A stretch of DNA of 64,000 bases from Mesobacillus jeotgali (GTDB lineage: Bacteria; Bacillota; Bacilli; Bacillales; Cytobacillaceae), in NCBI RefSeq assembly GCF_031759225.1, contig NZ_CP134494.1:1238501-1302500 (forward strand). The letters run 5' to 3'. Both the position numbers and the translations under genes were made by a program. Under the pieces are notes generated by a model. It worked only from the letters and a program-made list of their open reading frames with translations. It was not told the origin of the DNA and did no database searches. Positions 8,949 through 19,712 of this stretch are shown one piece after another. Position 1 is the first letter of the stretch. Every line of letters begins with the position of its first letter.

Positions 8949-9478
8949 TGAAGAAGATTATTATCATTGGCTGCGGAGGTGCAGGGAAGTCGACACTTGC
9001 CCGGAAGCTGGGGGGAATCCTTAACATTCAGGTCTATCATCTTGATGCTATGTTCTGGAAACCAGGCTGGGTGATAACGGCAAAAGGTGAGTGGGAAACA
9101 CTCATCAAGCAAGTGATCGAGAAAGATTCCTGGATCCTGGATGGCAACTACGGCAGCACGATGGATTTGAGGGCAAATGCAGCGGACACGATCATCTTCC
9201 TTGATTACTCTACTCCAAGGTGCCTGTATGGAGTTTTCAAAAGAAGAATCATGTATCACGGCAGGACTAGGCCGGATATGAATGAAGGCTGTCCGGAAAG
9301 ACTCGATTGGGATTTTATCAAATGGATCGCAAAATACAAGCGTGAAAAAGCTCCTGGCATTATTAGCATGTTAGAAGAATTCAAGCTTCAGGGAAAAAAG
9401 ATATACCATTTTACAAATCCGCGTGAAACAGAGAAATTCATAGAAGAGCAATTAATTAAAGGGAGGGCGTTAACATGA
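8948..9478 (+). CDS. P-loop nucleotide kinase-like protein (AAA_17/topology-modulation family)
   Basis: A 176-aa protein with Walker A GCGGAGKST at ~8-16 and an adenylate-kinase-like fold: HLDAMFWKPGW, DGNYGSTMDLR and a late RTRPDMNEGCPERLDWDF segment typical of proteins annotated as DNA topology modulation protein FlaR or shikimate-kinase-like. The true substrate is unknown. It overlaps DUF418 (TGATG) upstream and yisK (ATGA) downstream, so the three form one translationally coupled run. Confidence 0.8.
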   Translation: MKKIIIIGCGGAGKSTLARKLGGILNIQVYHLDAMFWKPGWVITAKGEWETLIKQVIEKDSWILDGNYGSTMDLRANAADTIIFLDYSTPRCLYGVFKRRIMYHGRTRPDMNEGCPERLDWDFIKWIAKYKREKAPGIISMLEEFKLQGKKIYHFTNPRETEKFIEEQLIKGRALT

Positions 9479-10383
9479 AATTTGCTACATATAAAAATGA
9501 ATCTGGTCAGTTTATCGGAATTGTTCATGCAGATGGCAGGCGCGTACTGCCGCTTTTGGAAGTCTATGAAAAAATGGGAGGTAAATCAGCACTCCCATCT
9601 TGCATGGCTGAAGCCATTTCGCTTGGAGACGTATTTTATCAGGAAGCGAAAAAAACCGTTCAATGGGTAAACGAGAACAATCTCGACAGCGAGCTTTACA
9701 TCCCGCTTGATTCAGTAGCATTGCTAGCTCCAATTCCGCGCCCAGCAAAGAATATTTTCTGTGTGGGCAAGAATTACGCAGAGCATGCGATTGAAATGGG
9801 CAGCAAGGATGATATTCCTGAACATGTCATGGTATTCACAAAGGCACCTACCACAGTCATTTCCCACGGCCAAAATATCCAATCACATAGTGAATTGACA
9901 GAGCAATTGGACTATGAGGGCGAGTTGGCGGTCGTCATTGGCAAAAAAGGGATAGGGATCAAAAGGGAAGAGGCATTGGATTATGTGTTTGGCTATACAA
10001 TCGTGAATGATGTGACAGCCCGCGATCTGCAGGCGAAGCATAAGCAATTTTTCATCGGCAAAAGCCTTGATACGACTTGTCCGATGGGACCATGGATTGT
10101 CCATAAATCAGCCATCGACAACCCGAACAATCTCGATATAAAAACAACAGTAAATGGGGAAGTACGACAGGATTCCAATACGGAGAACTTCATTTTCCCG
10201 GTAGAAGAGGTCATTGCAGTGCTCTCCCAGGGAATGACACTTGAGCCTGGGGATATTATTGCAACGGGAACACCAGCGGGCGTAGGCAAAGGGTTCAAGC
10301 CGCCGAGGTTCCTGAAGGATGGTGATGTAATCGAGATCACTGTCGAAGGGATCGGGGCTTTACAGAACAAGGTGGAAGGTTAA
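9475..10383 (+). CDS. yisK: Fumarylacetoacetate hydrolase superfamily protein (YisK)
   Basis: A 302-aa FAH-superfamily enzyme, close in length to B. subtilis YisK (~301 aa), an oxaloacetate decarboxylase whose overexpression affects cell width through Mbl. The catalytic domain has KNYAEHAIEMG (~103), DYEGELAVVIGKKG with the metal-binding acidic residues (~146), VNDVTARDLQ (~176) and the late TGTPAGVG loop (~263). ATG overlaps the previous stop. Functional equivalence to YisK is inferred from family and gene order. Confidence 0.88.
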   Translation: MKFATYKNESGQFIGIVHADGRRVLPLLEVYEKMGGKSALPSCMAEAISLGDVFYQEAKKTVQWVNENNLDSELYIPLDSVALLAPIPRPAKNIFCVGKNYAEHAIEMGSKDDIPEHVMVFTKAPTTVISHGQNIQSHSELTEQLDYEGELAVVIGKKGIGIKREEALDYVFGYTIVNDVTARDLQAKHKQFFIGKSLDTTCPMGPWIVHKSAIDNPNNLDIKTTVNGEVRQDSNTENFIFPVEEVIAVLSQGMTLEPGDIIATGTPAGVGKGFKPPRFLKDGDVIEITVEGIGALQNKVEG

Positions 10384-10465
10384 CATAGCCTGGCCAGTTA
10401 ATTTTAGTGTTTTCTGCGCCGATATGGTATGATGTTTTAGAATTAACTATTAGGAGGACGGGTAC

Positions 10466-10819
10466 ATGATCCATGCCCATATGACAGCCTGGTTTTTGGC
10501 TCTAGTTTTATTTTTCGTAGCACTTGGACTACATAAAAGCGGTAAGGAAAAGGGCGCGAAAATTGTCCAGATGGTCCTTAGATTGTTTTATGTGCTGATT
10601 CTATTGACTGGCTTCGGACTGCTTTTCAGCATTAACATCAACCTTATGTATGTATTGAAAGCAGCAGTAGGCTTGTGGGTGATCGCCATGCTGGAAATGA
10701 TTTTAATCCGTACGAAAAAGAACGAAAAAGCGTCTATTTTGTGGATTCAATTCATTGTCGCAGTTCTGCTTGTATTGTATTTAGGTTTTTCACTTCCACT
10801 TGGAACATACTTGTTCTAA
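10466..10819 (+). CDS. yisL: YisL family (DUF1516) small membrane protein
   Basis: A 117-aa protein with four predicted transmembrane helices and almost no soluble part (MIHAHMTAWFLALVLFFVAL...). It matches the YisL/DUF1516 family, and as in B. subtilis it follows yisK. The start has AGGAGG eight bases upstream. Function unknown. Confidence 0.88.
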   Translation: MIHAHMTAWFLALVLFFVALGLHKSGKEKGAKIVQMVLRLFYVLILLTGFGLLFSININLMYVLKAAVGLWVIAMLEMILIRTKKNEKASILWIQFIVAVLLVLYLGFSLPLGTYLF

Positions 10820-10830
10820 TAATTTGTCGA

Positions 10831-10862
10831 AAGAAAGCTGTCTTCATAGGCAGCTTTTTTCT
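10831..10862 (+). terminator. Terminator of yisL
   Basis: AAAGCTG pairs with CAGCTTT around a loop, followed by T7C and more T. Confidence 0.8.
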
Positions 10863-10945
10863 TTTTTTGTCATATCTTAACCCAAAGAAATGTGATAATT
10901 TAAGATGTAAGGGTTATTGGAGAAATATTATAATTGGAGAATGCA

Positions 10946-12985
10946 ATGGCTACGACAAAAAGCTGCGTATACGAGGATGAGCGACAACTTAATAGCTTTA
11001 TAGAGAGCAATTCATTCAAAGACCACCGCAACCTGCTGGTGCAAATCTTTTTCAATCAAAATGAAATACAAGACCTCCAGCATCTGGAGCGGAGGCTGAA
11101 AAAACAGCTGCCCGCCTCGACTGTGCTGTGTTGTGAAGCAGCATGCTGTTTAACTGAAGAAAAAAAATATATCCTCACTTTTACTGTTTTTGATAAACAA
11201 GAACTTAATCCTGTTATGCAGGATCAATACACAATCAATACATTGAACAATTTAGTCGAAGTCTCACAACAGGATATCCTGAACCTCAATGAAAGCCTCA
11301 AAGTGTCGGAGCAATACTACCGTTCGCTGTTTGATAACAATGGTGATTTTGTCTATTCAACCGATCTAGCAGGAAACTTCACAAGCATCAACCAGGCATT
11401 CATGAAAACCTTTGGCTATACAGAAGATGATCTTATTGGCAGGTCAGCCCTCGATTTTATCAAAGAAGAAGACGTGCACCGTGCCAAAATGCATTTCATT
11501 CAGGCACTTAAAGGTAAAGATCAGACATATACGATTGAAATACCAATCAAGAGCGGGGAAGCCCAGATTTTTCAAGTCAAAAATATACCCATAACGGTTA
11601 ATGGAGCATGTGTGGGTACCTATGGAATAGGGCGGAATATCACGACACAGAAAAAGACAGAGGAAAAGATCATTCAACTGGCCTATTATGACCAGGATAC
11701 GGGGTTGCCGAACAGAATGAGATTCACCGAACAGCTGGAAGAAATGATTCATAGGGCCAAGCATAAGAAGGAGCTTCTTGCTGTACTTGTCATTGATATC
11801 GACCGCTTCAAAATCATCAATGACAGTCTAGGGCATTATGCCGGAGATATTGTTTTGAAGGAACTGGCGGAGAGAATCCAGGATCGACTTCCGTCAGGAG
11901 CTTTTCTTGGCAGGTTCAGCGGGGATAAGTTCACCCTGCTGCTAACAGAGAATGTCAGCATCGATCAGACGACACGAATAGCGAGGGAACTGCAAAACCT
12001 TATTTCAATGCCTTTGTCTTATCAGAATCAGGAGTTCACGGTCACAGCGAGCATCGGGATCAGTTCATTCCCGGGTGATGGTCTTGATGAACAGGTCCTG
12101 TTGAAGAATGCTGATATTGCGATGAATCGTTCGAAAAATCAAGGCGGGAATAAGATTACTTACTTCTCAACCGGAATGAATGATCAGGCCATGGTCCGCC
12201 TTGAGCTTGAAAGCTATTTAAGGAAAGCTCTTCAAAAGGATGAATTCCATCTATGCTACCAGCCGCTTATGGACTTGAAGTCCGGTGAAATCACCTGTAC
12301 AGAAGCCCTTATCCGCTGGCGGCATCCGCACCTTGGTCTGGTTTCGCCGGCACAGTTCATTCCTCTCGCAGAGGAAACAGGATTGATTGAGGAGATTGGG
12401 GCATGGGTGCTGACAACCGCATGTGTGCAGACAAAAGTATGGCAGCAGAATGGATTTCCGAATCTAGGTATTTCGGTGAATGTTTCAGCTTATCAATTCC
12501 AGCAGCATGCTTTTATTGGCCAGGTGATTAAAGCATTGGAGACATCCGGACTTGAACCAGGATACCTTTCCCTGGAACTGACAGAGAGTGCCATGCTGGA
12601 AGATATCGCCTATAGCATTTCGGTTATGAAATCATTGCAGGAGCTCGGGGTAAAGGTTTCGATTGATGACTTTGGCACAGGGTATTCCTCATTAAGTTAT
12701 TTGCGAAATTTACCGATCGATACGCTGAAAATCGACCAATCATTTATCAATAATCTTCATGACGATCCATCAGACATCGCAATCGTCAAGGCAATCATCA
12801 CCATGGGCCAGGGACTTTCCGTGAAAATTGTTGCTGAAGGTGTCGAGACGCATGAACAGCTGAATCTCCTAAGGGATTTGGATTGCCATTATGCACAAGG
12901 CTATTACATTGAGAAACCCCTGGACATTGCTGCCTTTGAAAAAGGATTCAGGACAATGGAAAAAGTGGAATATACCGTTAGATAA
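10946..12985 (+). CDS. PAS-GGDEF(degenerate)-EAL cyclic-di-GMP phosphodiesterase-like protein
   Basis: A 679-aa soluble protein. Residues ~20-105 (NLLVQIFFNQNEIQDLQHLE...) resemble part of a FIST sensory domain. A PAS domain follows (~125-230, YRSLFDNNGDFVYSTDLAGNF), then a GGDEF domain whose signature reads SGDKF instead of GGDEF, so diguanylate cyclase activity is unlikely. The C-terminal EAL domain keeps catalytic residues: TEALIRWRHP, ELTESAML, DDFGTGYSSL, AEGVE and QGYYIEKP, so it is probably an active c-di-GMP phosphodiesterase. ATG 10946 has GGAG six bases upstream. Monocistronic, ending in a strong terminator. Confidence 0.9.
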   Translation: MATTKSCVYEDERQLNSFIESNSFKDHRNLLVQIFFNQNEIQDLQHLERRLKKQLPASTVLCCEAACCLTEEKKYILTFTVFDKQELNPVMQDQYTINTLNNLVEVSQQDILNLNESLKVSEQYYRSLFDNNGDFVYSTDLAGNFTSINQAFMKTFGYTEDDLIGRSALDFIKEEDVHRAKMHFIQALKGKDQTYTIEIPIKSGEAQIFQVKNIPITVNGACVGTYGIGRNITTQKKTEEKIIQLAYYDQDTGLPNRMRFTEQLEEMIHRAKHKKELLAVLVIDIDRFKIINDSLGHYAGDIVLKELAERIQDRLPSGAFLGRFSGDKFTLLLTENVSIDQTTRIARELQNLISMPLSYQNQEFTVTASIGISSFPGDGLDEQVLLKNADIAMNRSKNQGGNKITYFSTGMNDQAMVRLELESYLRKALQKDEFHLCYQPLMDLKSGEITCTEALIRWRHPHLGLVSPAQFIPLAEETGLIEEIGAWVLTTACVQTKVWQQNGFPNLGISVNVSAYQFQQHAFIGQVIKALETSGLEPGYLSLELTESAMLEDIAYSISVMKSLQELGVKVSIDDFGTGYSSLSYLRNLPIDTLKIDQSFINNLHDDPSDIAIVKAIITMGQGLSVKIVAEGVETHEQLNLLRDLDCHYAQGYYIEKPLDIAAFEKGFRTMEKVEYTVR

Positions 12986-12989
12986 AAAG

Positions 12990-13022
12990 CCAGAGCCAGC
13001 ACATTTTGTGCTGGCCCTTTTT
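12990..13022. terminator. Bidirectional terminator between the EAL gene and yisN
   Basis: GCCAGCACA-tttt-like loop-TGTGCTGGC with A-rich 5' side and T7 on the 3' side; it separates two convergent genes. Confidence 0.88.
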
Positions 13023-13583
13023 TTACGAAATCCTCTCGATTACGGTCCGTTTCCCATTATTCAAAGTTAATTCGAACCTGTCGTTTTGTGTTTCAAAATA
13101 ATCGAAGTGATGCTGCACGCTGCAGATGAATTCTTCATTATCGAGAATCAAAAAGTTGACTCCTGATACCCCTTGTTCATGATCAAGGAAGGTCAAGTGA
13201 TTATAACAATAGATGCAATCATAGATTGAAAAATTGAGCGAATTCAATGTGTTGATGAATTGGAGAAAAGCTTCATCATTCAGCTCATCAAGCAAACGCT
13301 CGAATGAATAAATAAGCTGTTTCCTGATTCTGACCATTTCCTGGTCCTGTAAATTAATTTTCTCATTGCCGGTCTGAATGCACCCATTATCGAGCAAAAA
13401 ACCTTTGCACCATTTATTGTTTCGCTGCACTTCAACCTCTTGATGGATGAATTCATCAACAAGTGCGGCTTCATCTGTTTCTTCATCAAAGAAAACCCAT
13501 TGTGAATTAATATATTCTACTGTCCCGACGTTGAATGCGCGGGGCTGGAATTCAATTAGATTGCTTCGTTGTTGTCGGTTCAT
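13023..13583 (-). CDS. yisN: DUF2777 family protein (YisN-like)
   Basis: A 186-aa soluble acidic protein beginning MNRQQRSNLIEFQPRAFNVG. It has no signal peptide or membrane segment. The family (DUF2777) has no known role; in B. subtilis yisN lies beside asnO, as here. ATG at 13583 with GGAGGATC upstream. It is divergent from asnO and convergent with the EAL gene. Confidence 0.82.
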   Translation of the reverse strand: MNRQQRSNLIEFQPRAFNVGTVEYINSQWVFFDEETDEAALVDEFIHQEVEVQRNNKWCKGFLLDNGCIQTGNEKINLQDQEMVRIRKQLIYSFERLLDELNDEAFLQFINTLNSLNFSIYDCIYCYNHLTFLDHEQGVSGVNFLILDNEEFICSVQHHFDYFETQNDRFELTLNNGKRTVIERIS

Positions 13584-13773
13584 TTGGATCCTCCGTTAAT
13601 TATCGCTCACCTTCTTTGTAGACAGATTTTGGCGAATTTATAACATGATTTGAAAGATAGGCAATTAACCAGTTGAGTTGTATCTGCATAAGATGAGTAA
13701 TGCTTAAGCTATTATCACGTTAGAGATAGTGCTGAATGACATCAAAAAGTTCCGCTGAAAGGAATGATCAACA

Positions 13774-15621
13774 ATGTGTGGAATAACAGGCTGGATAGAT
13801 TATCGGAAAAATCTGGATCATGAACGAGAGACCATGGCAAAAATGGCGGAAACTTTAAGTAAAAGAGGTCCCGACGATACCAATGTATGGACTTCGGGGC
13901 ATGCTGCACTGGGACATAAAAGACTGGTAGTTGTCGACCCCGAGGGCGGCAAACAGCCAATGACCAGGACACAAGGAGATAACCGTTATACCATTTGTTA
14001 TAACGGAGAACTTTACAATACAGAGGACCTCAGAAAAGCACTGCTATTAAAAGGATATTCCTTTAACGGTCATTCTGATACAGAGGTTTTGCTTACTTCT
14101 TTCATGGAATGGAAGGAAGACTGTCTGGAGCATTTAAATGGGATCTTTGCCTTTGCTGTCTGGGATCAACAACAGGAGAAACTGTTCATCGGCCGCGACA
14201 GGCTGGGCGTGAAGCCGCTATTTTTCCTCGAAACAGCATCGGGTCTTATGTTTGCTTCTGAGCAAAAGGCATTGCTGGCTCATCCAGAAGTGAAGGCTGA
14301 GGTAGACAGAGAGGGACTTTGTGAGGTATTTGGGCTTGGTCCATCCCGTTCTCCAGGGGCAGGTATTTTTAAAAACATGAAGGAGCTCCGTCCTGGCCAT
14401 GGTCTAACTTTTTCAAAAAATGGGCTTAAAATTTGGAGATATTGGAATGTGAAAAGCGAGCAACACAAGGATACCCTTGATGAAACAGCTGAAAAAGTGC
14501 GGGATTTATTCACGGATGCCGTCACCAGACAGCTGGTCTCAGACGTCCCATTGTGTACCTTCCTATCTGGAGGCCTGGATTCTAGCGCCATTACCGCGAT
14601 TGCTGCAGACCATTATAAAGCGGAGGGCAAGGGCAGCCTGCACACGTACTCAATCGATTACGAAGGCAATGACAAGTATTTCAAGGAAAATGAATTCCAG
14701 CCAAATGCAGATGCCTTTTGGATCAATAAAATGACGGAAACATATGGCACTGTTCATCATAACAGCATCATCACACAGCACGATCTGGCAGCCTATCTGA
14801 CAGAAGCAGTTCATGTCCGGGACCTGCCGGGGATGGCTGACATCGATTCCTCGCTGCTCTGGTTCTGCCGCGAAATCAAACAGGATTTTACCGTAGGACT
14901 TTCAGGTGAATGTGCAGACGAGATCTTTGGCGGTTACCCGTGGTTCCACAGGGAGGAGGATTTGAATAGGTCAGGTTTTCCGTGGATGCGTTCGATTAAT
15001 GAGCGCCAAAACATGCTAAGGGACCATTGGCGGAAAAAATTGAGTCTGGAAGATTATATGATGGCAAAGTACAACGATACCATTGCAGAGGTGCCTGTGC
15101 TTGATGGGGAGAGCCATATCGATGCCAAGCGGAGACAACTATTCTATCTAAATATCATCTGGTTCATGACAACACTTTTAGACCGGAAGGACCGGATGAG
15201 CATGGGGGCCAGCCTTGAAGTAAGGGTGCCGTTTGCCGATCACCGTCTTGTCGAATATGTCTGGAATATCCCATGGGATATGAAGATGCACGGCAACAGG
15301 GAAAAAGGAATCCTCCGCAAAGCATTGGAAGGCACATTGCCAGATGAAGTTTTGTACCGGAAAAAGAGTCCTTATCCGAAGACTCACCACCCGGCCTATA
15401 CCCAGGCAGTGCAAGGGATGCTTTCAGATTTCATGGCTGATTCGAACAGCGCGCTGCATGAATTCTTTGACAGAGGCACACTGCAAAAAATGATTGAGAC
15501 CGAGGGAGCATCCTTCAAAGTGCCATGGTTCGGGCAGTTAATGACAGGTCCACAGCTGCTCGCACAGCTGGCACAAATTCATATCTGGTTCAGGGATTAC
15601 AATATTAATATAGCAGACTAA
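13774..15621 (+). CDS. asnO: Asparagine synthase, glutamine-hydrolysing (AsnO/AsnB family)
   Basis: A 615-aa two-domain enzyme converting aspartate, glutamine and ATP to asparagine. Cys2 (MCGITGW) is the nucleophile of the N-terminal Ntn glutaminase, with RGPDD and YNGELYN nearby. The synthetase half has the PP-loop SGGLDSS (~265) and SGECADEIFGGYPWF (~376). Gene order after yisN and the length match B. subtilis AsnO, which is needed during sporulation. AAAGGA lies about nine bases before ATG. It is followed by its own terminator. Confidence 0.95.
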   Translation: MCGITGWIDYRKNLDHERETMAKMAETLSKRGPDDTNVWTSGHAALGHKRLVVVDPEGGKQPMTRTQGDNRYTICYNGELYNTEDLRKALLLKGYSFNGHSDTEVLLTSFMEWKEDCLEHLNGIFAFAVWDQQQEKLFIGRDRLGVKPLFFLETASGLMFASEQKALLAHPEVKAEVDREGLCEVFGLGPSRSPGAGIFKNMKELRPGHGLTFSKNGLKIWRYWNVKSEQHKDTLDETAEKVRDLFTDAVTRQLVSDVPLCTFLSGGLDSSAITAIAADHYKAEGKGSLHTYSIDYEGNDKYFKENEFQPNADAFWINKMTETYGTVHHNSIITQHDLAAYLTEAVHVRDLPGMADIDSSLLWFCREIKQDFTVGLSGECADEIFGGYPWFHREEDLNRSGFPWMRSINERQNMLRDHWRKKLSLEDYMMAKYNDTIAEVPVLDGESHIDAKRRQLFYLNIIWFMTTLLDRKDRMSMGASLEVRVPFADHRLVEYVWNIPWDMKMHGNREKGILRKALEGTLPDEVLYRKKSPYPKTHHPAYTQAVQGMLSDFMADSNSALHEFFDRGTLQKMIETEGASFKVPWFGQLMTGPQLLAQLAQIHIWFRDYNINIAD

Positions 15622-15652
15622 AAAAGCAAGCCCTGGGATAGGGCTTGCTTAA
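15622..15652 (+). terminator. Terminator of asnO
   Basis: AAGCAAGCCCT pairs with AGGGCTTGCTT around a 4-5 base loop, immediately after the stop codon; the T run is short (TTAATT). Confidence 0.75.
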
Positions 15653-15717
15653 TTGAGTATTTTAAGAGCTTTGGGTCCCGGCGAGTCAGGAGCCCGAACC
15701 TATTTGTTAAAATTATT

Positions 15718-15996
15718 GTACCCTTTTGCGAGGGAATCGCCCTCTATAAGGGTACATTTAAGAGCTAATAGTGCCCTTATGCGAGGGAATCGCCCTCTAT
15801 AAGGGTACATTTAAGAGCTAATAATACCCTTATGCGAGGGAATTGTCCTCTATAAGGGTACATTTAAGAGCTAATAGTACCCTTATGCGAGGGAATTGTC
15901 CTCTATAAGGGTACATTTAAGAACTAATAGTACCCTTATGCAGCGGAATCGTCACCGATAAGGGTACATTTTAGAGGTAACAGTCCCCTTATACAC
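15718..15996. repeat. Tandem array, 53-bp unit, 5 copies plus a partial sixth
   Basis: Units start at 15718, 15771, 15824, 15877, 15930 and 15983, an exact 53-bp period. Each holds a hairpin: GTACCCTTAT, then GAGGG, a five-base loop, CCCTC and ATAAGGGTAC. Copies 3 and 4 change one C to T but keep a G-T pair. The partial sixth copy runs to the stop codon of the convergent MATE gene. The array lies between the ends of asnO and the MATE gene. No coding potential is seen. Confidence 0.95.
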
Positions 15997-17358
15997 CTAT
16001 TCTGCCTGCACTGGCTGGGTATCGGGCACGAATGATTTTTTCACCCATACTCTGGATCTCCAGCGCCAGAGCATCAAAAGTCCGCGCAGCCATTCGTCGG
16101 CGATGAAGGCGATCCATATTCCAACGAGCCCCATACCTAGATGTATTCCAAGGAAATAGGACAAGGTGACACTGACTCCCCACATTGAGAGGATTCCCAT
16201 ATAAACAGGGAATTTTACATCTCCGGCGGCCCTTAGCGAACTGATCAGTACCAGGTTAAAGGATCTGCCGGGTTCAAGGATGATCGTGAGCAAGATCAAG
16301 GTGGTGCCTAGTTCGATGATGCTCATATTATCAGTGAAGATTCCCAGCAGGTCTTTTGAAAAGAAGGAAACAATCGAAGCAGTAACGATGGAAATGATAA
16401 TCGCCAGCTTCAGGCTTTTTAATGCACGCTTATAAGCATTTTCAATTTCCTTTGCGCCGACCATATGGCCAATCAAAATCTGTGTCCCCTGGCTGATGGC
16501 GATGCTGAAAAGGAAGATGAACATCATGACATTCTGGGTATAAACCTTCGCAGTTAGAGCCTGTGTTCCAAGGGTAGCGATAAAATAGGTGATGACCATC
16601 TGTGAACCATTGTAGCTCAAATGCTCACCGGCAGAAGGAATCCCGATATTAAGCAGGTTTTTCAAATGTTTCTTTGGAAAACTGAACAGCATCGACAGTG
16701 GCAGTGAGCCTGGGATCCTCTTCGACATCACATAAATGGCAGCCAGCAATCCGAGAATCCGGCTGACGGTAGTGGAGATTGCCACCCCTTCTACACCAAG
16801 GACCGGGAAGCCAAATGGCCCGAAGATGAACAGATAGTTGCCGATGACATTCAGCACGTTCATGCCGATCGTGACATACATGATATCCCGCGTGAATCCA
16901 TAGCTGCGAATGATGCTGCTGATTGTCATGATCAGCGATTGGATGAATGAGAAACCGCCGACAATCCGTAAATAGGAGTTGGCTTCATCAAAAAGCTCAG
17001 GCGGCAAGTCCATCAATCTAAGCAATTGCTCACTGAAAATGAAAACAGCTGCGCTCAGCATCAAGCCAAATACAAGGTTTGCGCCAATAGAGACAGCTGA
17101 AACCTCTCTTGCATCGTCATCCATTTTCGCCCCCAGGTTCTGGGCAACCAGGATGGCAGTTCCTGTCGCAATGAAGCCGAACATAACAATAACCATGGAA
17201 AGAATCTGGTTGGAAACTCCGACAGCAGCAACGGAATTATCCGAATACTGGGACAGCATGAGTGTATCCGCATTTCCCATCAGCATATATAGCAGAATTT
17301 CAATGAAAAGTGGCCATGTAATGGCAAAAAGCGATAATTTAGCAGTTTTATTCTTCAT
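15997..17358 (-). CDS. MATE family efflux transporter
   Basis: A 453-aa membrane protein with about 12 transmembrane helices in two similar halves, beginning MKNKTAKLSLFAITWPLFIEILLYMLMGNADTLMLSQ, the typical MATE entry. MATE pumps export drugs or metabolites by H+ or Na+ antiport; the substrate is unknown. NorM/DinF-type spacing VGVSNQI and QNLGAKMDDDA is visible. GGAG lies upstream of the ATG. Monocistronic; the 3' end abuts the 53-bp array without a clear terminator. Confidence 0.92.
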   Translation of the reverse strand: MKNKTAKLSLFAITWPLFIEILLYMLMGNADTLMLSQYSDNSVAAVGVSNQILSMVIVMFGFIATGTAILVAQNLGAKMDDDAREVSAVSIGANLVFGLMLSAAVFIFSEQLLRLMDLPPELFDEANSYLRIVGGFSFIQSLIMTISSIIRSYGFTRDIMYVTIGMNVLNVIGNYLFIFGPFGFPVLGVEGVAISTTVSRILGLLAAIYVMSKRIPGSLPLSMLFSFPKKHLKNLLNIGIPSAGEHLSYNGSQMVITYFIATLGTQALTAKVYTQNVMMFIFLFSIAISQGTQILIGHMVGAKEIENAYKRALKSLKLAIIISIVTASIVSFFSKDLLGIFTDNMSIIELGTTLILLTIILEPGRSFNLVLISSLRAAGDVKFPVYMGILSMWGVSVTLSYFLGIHLGMGLVGIWIAFIADEWLRGLLMLWRWRSRVWVKKSFVPDTQPVQAE

Positions 17359-17556
17359 GTTTTACATCTCCAAGTTGTCATTCAATTCTTTAATTATACA
17401 GACTATAGGAGGAAATTGAAGTAAAAATCATTCGTTTTCCGAAAAAACTTTATTCTGAAAAATACATAATCCAGGACTACCAATTCTTCATTAACAAATA
17501 TGGACAAAATCTTAATGAGGTTTTCTCGAAAAGGGAGGTATTTTACAAAAATCAAA

Positions 17557-17580
17557 CCCCTTTCCAAATCAGGAAAGGGG
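17557..17580 (-). terminator. Terminator of maltogenic amylase gene
   Basis: CCCCTTTCC-aaatca-GGAAAGGGG; read on the minus strand it is followed by GTTTGATTTTTG. Confidence 0.7.
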
Positions 17581-17589
17581 TGCTATGAT

Positions 17590-19452
<1,863 letters not shown>

Positions 19453-19563
19453 TCAAGATTAAAACAAGGGTAGAACACTCATTTTGAAATGTCAATCATT
19501 AAAAAGTTGATTCACAAAACTTTAACGATTTGGACGGACTTTAAAAAAAAATAAAAAAATTAG

Positions 19564-19591
19564 TTGTCAAAAAGAATTAAGTCTTTATAAT
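19564..19591 (+). promoter_or_regulatory. Promoter of maltodextrin-binding protein gene
   Basis: TTGTCA (19564-19569), 16-base spacer, TATAAT (19586-19591); a good sigma-A promoter. LacI-type operators lie just downstream. Confidence 0.75.
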
Positions 19592-19604
19592 AAGAAGTAG
19601 GTTG

Positions 19605-19672
19605 TGCAATCGTTTTCATAGAGTTGCAAACTGAATTACAAACGTTTGCACAGATAGGGAAACCGTCTGCAC
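19605..19672 (+). promoter_or_regulatory. LacI/MalR-type operators upstream of mdxE
   Basis: Three similar sites follow the promoter: TGCAATCGTTTTCA (19605-19618), the palindrome CAAACGTTTG (19639-19648) inside TTACAAACGTTTGCA, and GGAAACCGTCTGCA (~19659-19672). CAAACGTTTG-type palindromes are bound by LacI-family regulators; the MalR-like gene at 25.3 kb is the obvious candidate, though CcpA binds similar sequences. Confidence 0.65.
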
Positions 19673-19712
19673 AATGAAAAAGCAATTACACATTTTTAGG
19701 AGGGGTATACAC

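Noticed and set aside
13584..13773. T-box leader or riboswitch before asnO
   Set aside because: No T-box motif (such as TGGNACCGCG) or terminator/antiterminator pair is visible.
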